This document shows positions 4,686-7,002 of a DNA stretch of 7,002 nt, in pieces. Source of the stretch: JBDNJM01 sp041687755. GTDB lineage: Bacteria > Planctomycetota > UBA1135 > GCA-002686595. The notes beneath the pieces were generated by a model, which saw nothing but the letters and a program-made list of their open reading frames with translations, was not told the DNA's origin and did not search any database. The position numbers and the translations under genes were made by a program. The stretch is taken from positions 1 to 7,002 of the forward strand of contig JBDNJM010000021.1 of NCBI GenBank assembly GCA_041687755.1, read 5' to 3'. Positions within the stretch are counted from its first letter, which is position 1. Each line of letters begins with the position of its first letter.

Positions 4686-6305
4686 ATGTCCAAGCAAATT
4701 AGCTACGACGACGACGCACGAGCACACATCCGCGAGGGTGTCCGCAAGCTCGCCCGCGCCGTCAAAGTCACCCTAGGGCCCCGCGGCCGGAACGTCATCA
4801 TCGAGAAGGCCTTCGGCTCTCCCACGGTCACCAAGGACGGTGTCACCGTGACCAAGGAGATCGAGCTGGACAACCCCTACGAGAACATGGGTGCCCAGCT
4901 GGTGAAGGAAGTCGCCAGCCGCACCAACGACGGCGCCGGCGACGGCACCACCACCGCGACGGTGCTCGCCGAAGCCATCTTCGAAGAAGGCCTCAAGAAC
5001 GTCACCGCCGGCGCCAACCCGATCGCCCTCAAGCGCGGCATCGACGCCGCCGTGGCCGCGGTCACCAAGGAACTCGCCAAGATTTCCAAGAACGTCTCCG
5101 GCAAGAGCGACATCGCCCAAGTCGGCACCATCGCCTCCAACGGCGACTCGGAAGTCGGAGAGATGATCGCCGAAGCCATGGAGCGCGTCGGCCAAGACGG
5201 TGTCATCACCGTCGAAGAGGGCAAGTCCCTCAAGACCGAGGTCGAGTGGGTCGAAGGCATGCAGTTCGACAAGGGCTACCTCAGCCCCCACTTCATCTCC
5301 GACCCCAAGACCATGGAAGTCGTCTTCGAAGACGCCTTGGTCCTGATCCACGAGAAGAAGATCAGCTCCGTCAAGGACATGATTCCGCTGCTTGAGGAGA
5401 TTGCCCGCACCGGCAAGCCGCTCCTGATCATCGCCGAGGACGTCGACGGCGAAGCCCTCGCGACCCTGGTCGTGAACCGCCTCCGCGGCGCCTTCCCGGT
5501 CTGCGCCGTCAAGGCCCCGGGCTTCGGCGACCGACGCAAGGCCATGCTCGAGGACCTCGCGGTCCTCACCGGCGGCACCCCCGTCATGGAGTCCACCGGT
5601 CAGTCCCTCGAGGCCATCACCACGCGTGACCTCGGCAAGGCCAAGAAGATCATCGTCACCAAGGACACGACGACGATCATCGAAGGCGCTGGCAAGAAAG
5701 CCGACATCCAAGGCCGCATCGCCCAGATCAAGAACGAGATCGAAGCGACCGCCTCCGACTACGACCGTGAGAAGCTCCAAGAGCGCCTCGCGAAACTCGC
5801 CGGTGGCGTCGCCCAAATCAACGTGGGCGCTGCGACCGAGTCCGAGATGAAGGAGAAAAAGGCCCGCGTCGAAGACGCCCTGCACGCCACGCGCGCAGCC
5901 GTCGAAGAAGGCATCGTCCCCGGTGGCGGCGTTGCTCTCCTGCACTGCCAAGCCGCGATCGACAGCCTGAAGCTCACCGGCGACGAACGCGTCGGCAGCC
6001 AAATCATCCGCCGCGCCCTCGAGTCCCCGATGCGCCAGATCGCGCAGAACGCGGGCCAGGACGGCGCCGTCGTGGTGCAGAACGTCCGCAATGGCAAAGG
6101 TGCCTCCTACGGCTACAACGCCGGCACGGACACCTACGAGGACGTCGTCAAGGCCGGCGTGATCGACCCGACGAAGGTCACGCGCACCGCGCTTATCAAC
6201 GCCTCGAGTGTTGCGAGCCTGCTGCTCACGACGGACGCGCTGGTGAGTGACAAGCCCGAGAAGTCGAGCGAAGACGCGGGCGCCCATGCGGGGCACGCGC
6301 ACTGA
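4686..6305 (+). CDS. groEL: Chaperonin GroEL (Cpn60)
   Basis: The 539-residue protein is a full-length group I chaperonin subunit, forming a double heptameric ring that folds proteins in an ATP-driven cycle with GroES. Catalytic and nucleotide-binding motifs are intact: TKDGVTVTKE with D51, GDGTTTATV with D86, and D397 in RVEDALHATRAA, the residue needed for ATP hydrolysis. The chaperonin signature AAVEEGIVPGGG is at residues 404-415. The apical segment VKAPGFGDRRKAML is typical. The C-terminus lacks the usual Gly-Gly-Met repeats and instead ends AGAHAGHAH. No Shine-Dalgarno precedes the ATG (leader CAAAACAAAACATCTCC). It is co-oriented with groES and closed by the terminator at 6350. Confidence 0.98.
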   Translation: MSKQISYDDDARAHIREGVRKLARAVKVTLGPRGRNVIIEKAFGSPTVTKDGVTVTKEIELDNPYENMGAQLVKEVASRTNDGAGDGTTTATVLAEAIFEEGLKNVTAGANPIALKRGIDAAVAAVTKELAKISKNVSGKSDIAQVGTIASNGDSEVGEMIAEAMERVGQDGVITVEEGKSLKTEVEWVEGMQFDKGYLSPHFISDPKTMEVVFEDALVLIHEKKISSVKDMIPLLEEIARTGKPLLIIAEDVDGEALATLVVNRLRGAFPVCAVKAPGFGDRRKAMLEDLAVLTGGTPVMESTGQSLEAITTRDLGKAKKIIVTKDTTTIIEGAGKKADIQGRIAQIKNEIEATASDYDREKLQERLAKLAGGVAQINVGAATESEMKEKKARVEDALHATRAAVEEGIVPGGGVALLHCQAAIDSLKLTGDERVGSQIIRRALESPMRQIAQNAGQDGAVVVQNVRNGKGASYGYNAGTDTYEDVVKAGVIDPTKVTRTALINASSVASLLLTTDALVSDKPEKSSEDAGAHAGHAH

Positions 6306-6349
6306 CCGCAGAGCCTGAGACTTGAAGCTGAGCCCCTCGGCTGAGTTGT

Positions 6350-6379
6350 GGGCGTCCGGCAAGGCCGGGCGCCCATTTT
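6350..6379 (+). terminator. Intrinsic terminator of the groESL operon
   Basis: An 11-bp stem pairs GGGCGTCCGGC (6350-6360) with GCCGGGCGCCC (6364-6374), with one G-T wobble and an AAG loop. A then TTTT (6376-6379) follows. It sits 45 bp after the groEL stop, matching a rho-independent terminator for the plus-strand operon. Confidence 0.88.
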
Positions 6380-6440
6380 CGTAAACAAATGCCCCTCACC
6401 GGCAAGACCAGCCCAAGACCAGCGCTCGACCAAGGCAAAT

Positions 6441-6861
6441 ATGAAAACCAAAGATGCGCTCGAGTATTGGCCCCAGGAACTCCGCCAACCCGCGGCGACC
6501 GAGGTCGCCATCAACGGTAGTACCACCGGTGCCTATGTCTAAATCTATCGAAGCCCGCCAGGACTCGAGGAAGGCCTTGCCGTCTTGTGCGCCACAGCCA
6601 CTGAGGCAGCCGCGCAACAGGCCCTGAGCGACTTCGCGTGGAGCTGGGACCACAATAGGTCACCAATAAGCCTGGAAGAATCGTCTTTGGGCATGCCACT
6701 CTCATCGCACAGGGGCTTGGATGGAATACACCCCCTCGTCTCCATGCGCACATGGGAGCAAGCTCCGAGCACAATTCAGTCCTATCCAGAAGTTTGCGAG
6801 GAGTTCCGCCTGCTATTCAACCTCTACGACGACCATGCGAACAACAAGCTCCTAGACTTCG
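6441..6861 (+). pseudogene. Hypothetical gene, broken by an in-frame TAA and truncated by ISL3
   Basis: From ATG 6441 the frame reads MKTKDALEYWPQELRQPA and on to a TAA at 6540-6542, then continues in the same frame with no further stop until the ISL3 boundary at 6861 (nominal stop 6909-6911 lies inside the element). The downstream half looks protein-like, with LSDFAWSWDHNR, SYPEVCEEFRLLFNLYDDHA and NNKLLDFG, and has no ATG near its beginning. The simplest reading is one gene of at least 140 codons with a nonsense mutation and a lost 3' end. GC is visibly lower than in groEL, suggesting acquired DNA. A weak AAGG lies 5 nt before the ATG. I do not recognise the family. Readthrough or an alternative start downstream cannot be excluded. 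Confidence 0.55.
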
Positions 6862-6885
6862 GGCTCTCCTGTCCCTTTAGTGGGT
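6862..6885 (+). repeat. Left terminal inverted repeat (IRL) of the right ISL3 element
   Basis: The 24-nt repeat begins GGCTCTCCTGTCCCTTTAGT and is identical at 22 of 24 positions to the minus-strand reading of 115-138. It marks the exact point where the hypothetical gene to the left is interrupted. Confidence 0.8.
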
Positions 6886-6980
6886 GCCCTGGGGGCGAGT
6901 TCGTGAGGTAGCAGGCGAACAAGGGGGCCGGGGAGCCGTTTCAGCAGGCGCGCCGGGCTGCGCACGGCAAGGACGCCAGG

Positions 6981-7002
6981 ATGTGGGTCTCTACATCCGT
7001 CC
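6981..7002 (+). CDS. ISL3-family transposase, N-terminal fragment (window edge)
   Basis: ATG 6981 opens a frame reading M-W-V-S-T-S-V to the window edge. ISL3 transposases commonly begin with a short Ser-Thr-Ser hydrophobic start (M...STS-L/V) before a Y-H-x-F-G segment. The position, 96 bp inside the left inverted repeat, suits that family. AAGGA lies 7 nt upstream as a possible ribosome binding site. Only seven codons are visible, so the call rests on context. Confidence 0.55.

Larger units (their letters stand above)
6862..7002 (+). mobile_element. ISL3-family insertion sequence, left end (continues past window)
   Basis: The element begins with the inverted repeat at 6862 and carries the transposase start at 6981. 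It has the same orientation as the ISL3 fragment at 1-138. The intervening 95 bp is G-rich leader sequence without a clear gene. Whether it is the same insertion sequence as the left copy cannot be decided, because the two fragments cover opposite ends. Confidence 0.7.

Noticed and set aside
4773..6362. 529-codon minus-strand open frame opposite groEL
   Set aside because: The Gly/Asp/Leu/Val-rich translation is a typical high-GC antisense shadow; groEL is unambiguous on the plus strand.
6402..6423. Two adjacent CAAGACCAGC copies as a CRISPR-like or iteron repeat
   Set aside because: There are only two copies, 10 bp each and separated by a single base, with no further units. This looks like a small tandem duplication.
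6348..6440. GTG start at 6348 for the hypothetical gene after groEL
   Set aside because: It lies inside the groEL terminator stem; ATG 6441 is more plausible.

Overview
This window is high-GC bacterial DNA. Most of its genes start without a recognisable Shine-Dalgarno sequence: the regulator, groES, groEL and the HspQ-like gene have none, and only the dipeptidase has a fair one. Together with the GroEL sequence and the ISL3- and IS3-type transposases, this suggests a planctomycete-like bacterium. That assignment is an inference; no rRNA or other marker gene is present.

Layout, left to right. Positions 1-138 are the 3' end of an ISL3-family insertion sequence: the transposase C-terminus plus the right terminal inverted repeat. 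It abuts an IS3-family element (139 to about 1102) that has lost its left end. Only the tail of orfA remains, but orfB is full length with an intact DDE triad. A strong nested hairpin (1103-1174) separates this from a minus-strand block. In transcription order that block is an HspQ/YccV-like protein (3546-3142), an M19 zinc dipeptidase (3065-1944), a doubtful small CxxC ORF (1924-1718) and a DUF669-like phage-type protein (1721-1287).

From 3547 to 3825 lies a C-rich divergent intergenic region. It holds four TGACAG/CTGTCA motifs, a fifth partial copy and a close match to a sigma-54 promoter. The plus strand then carries a stand-alone response-regulator receiver domain (3826-4209), groES (4327-4638) and groEL (4686-6305), ending in a clear intrinsic terminator (6350-6379). 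The rest is a decayed, lower-GC hypothetical gene (6441-6861). It has an in-frame TAA and is cut off at 6862 by the left inverted repeat of a second ISL3-family element, whose transposase start is visible at 6981.

The core is a protein-quality-control neighbourhood: the GroES/GroEL chaperonin, an HspQ-like factor and a possible phospho-receiver regulator. It is bracketed by two ISL3 ends in the same orientation, about 6.7 kb apart, so the segment has composite-transposon geometry. No CIRCE operator precedes groES. The sigma-54-like site and the motif cluster are therefore the best visible candidates for control of the divergent transcription units.
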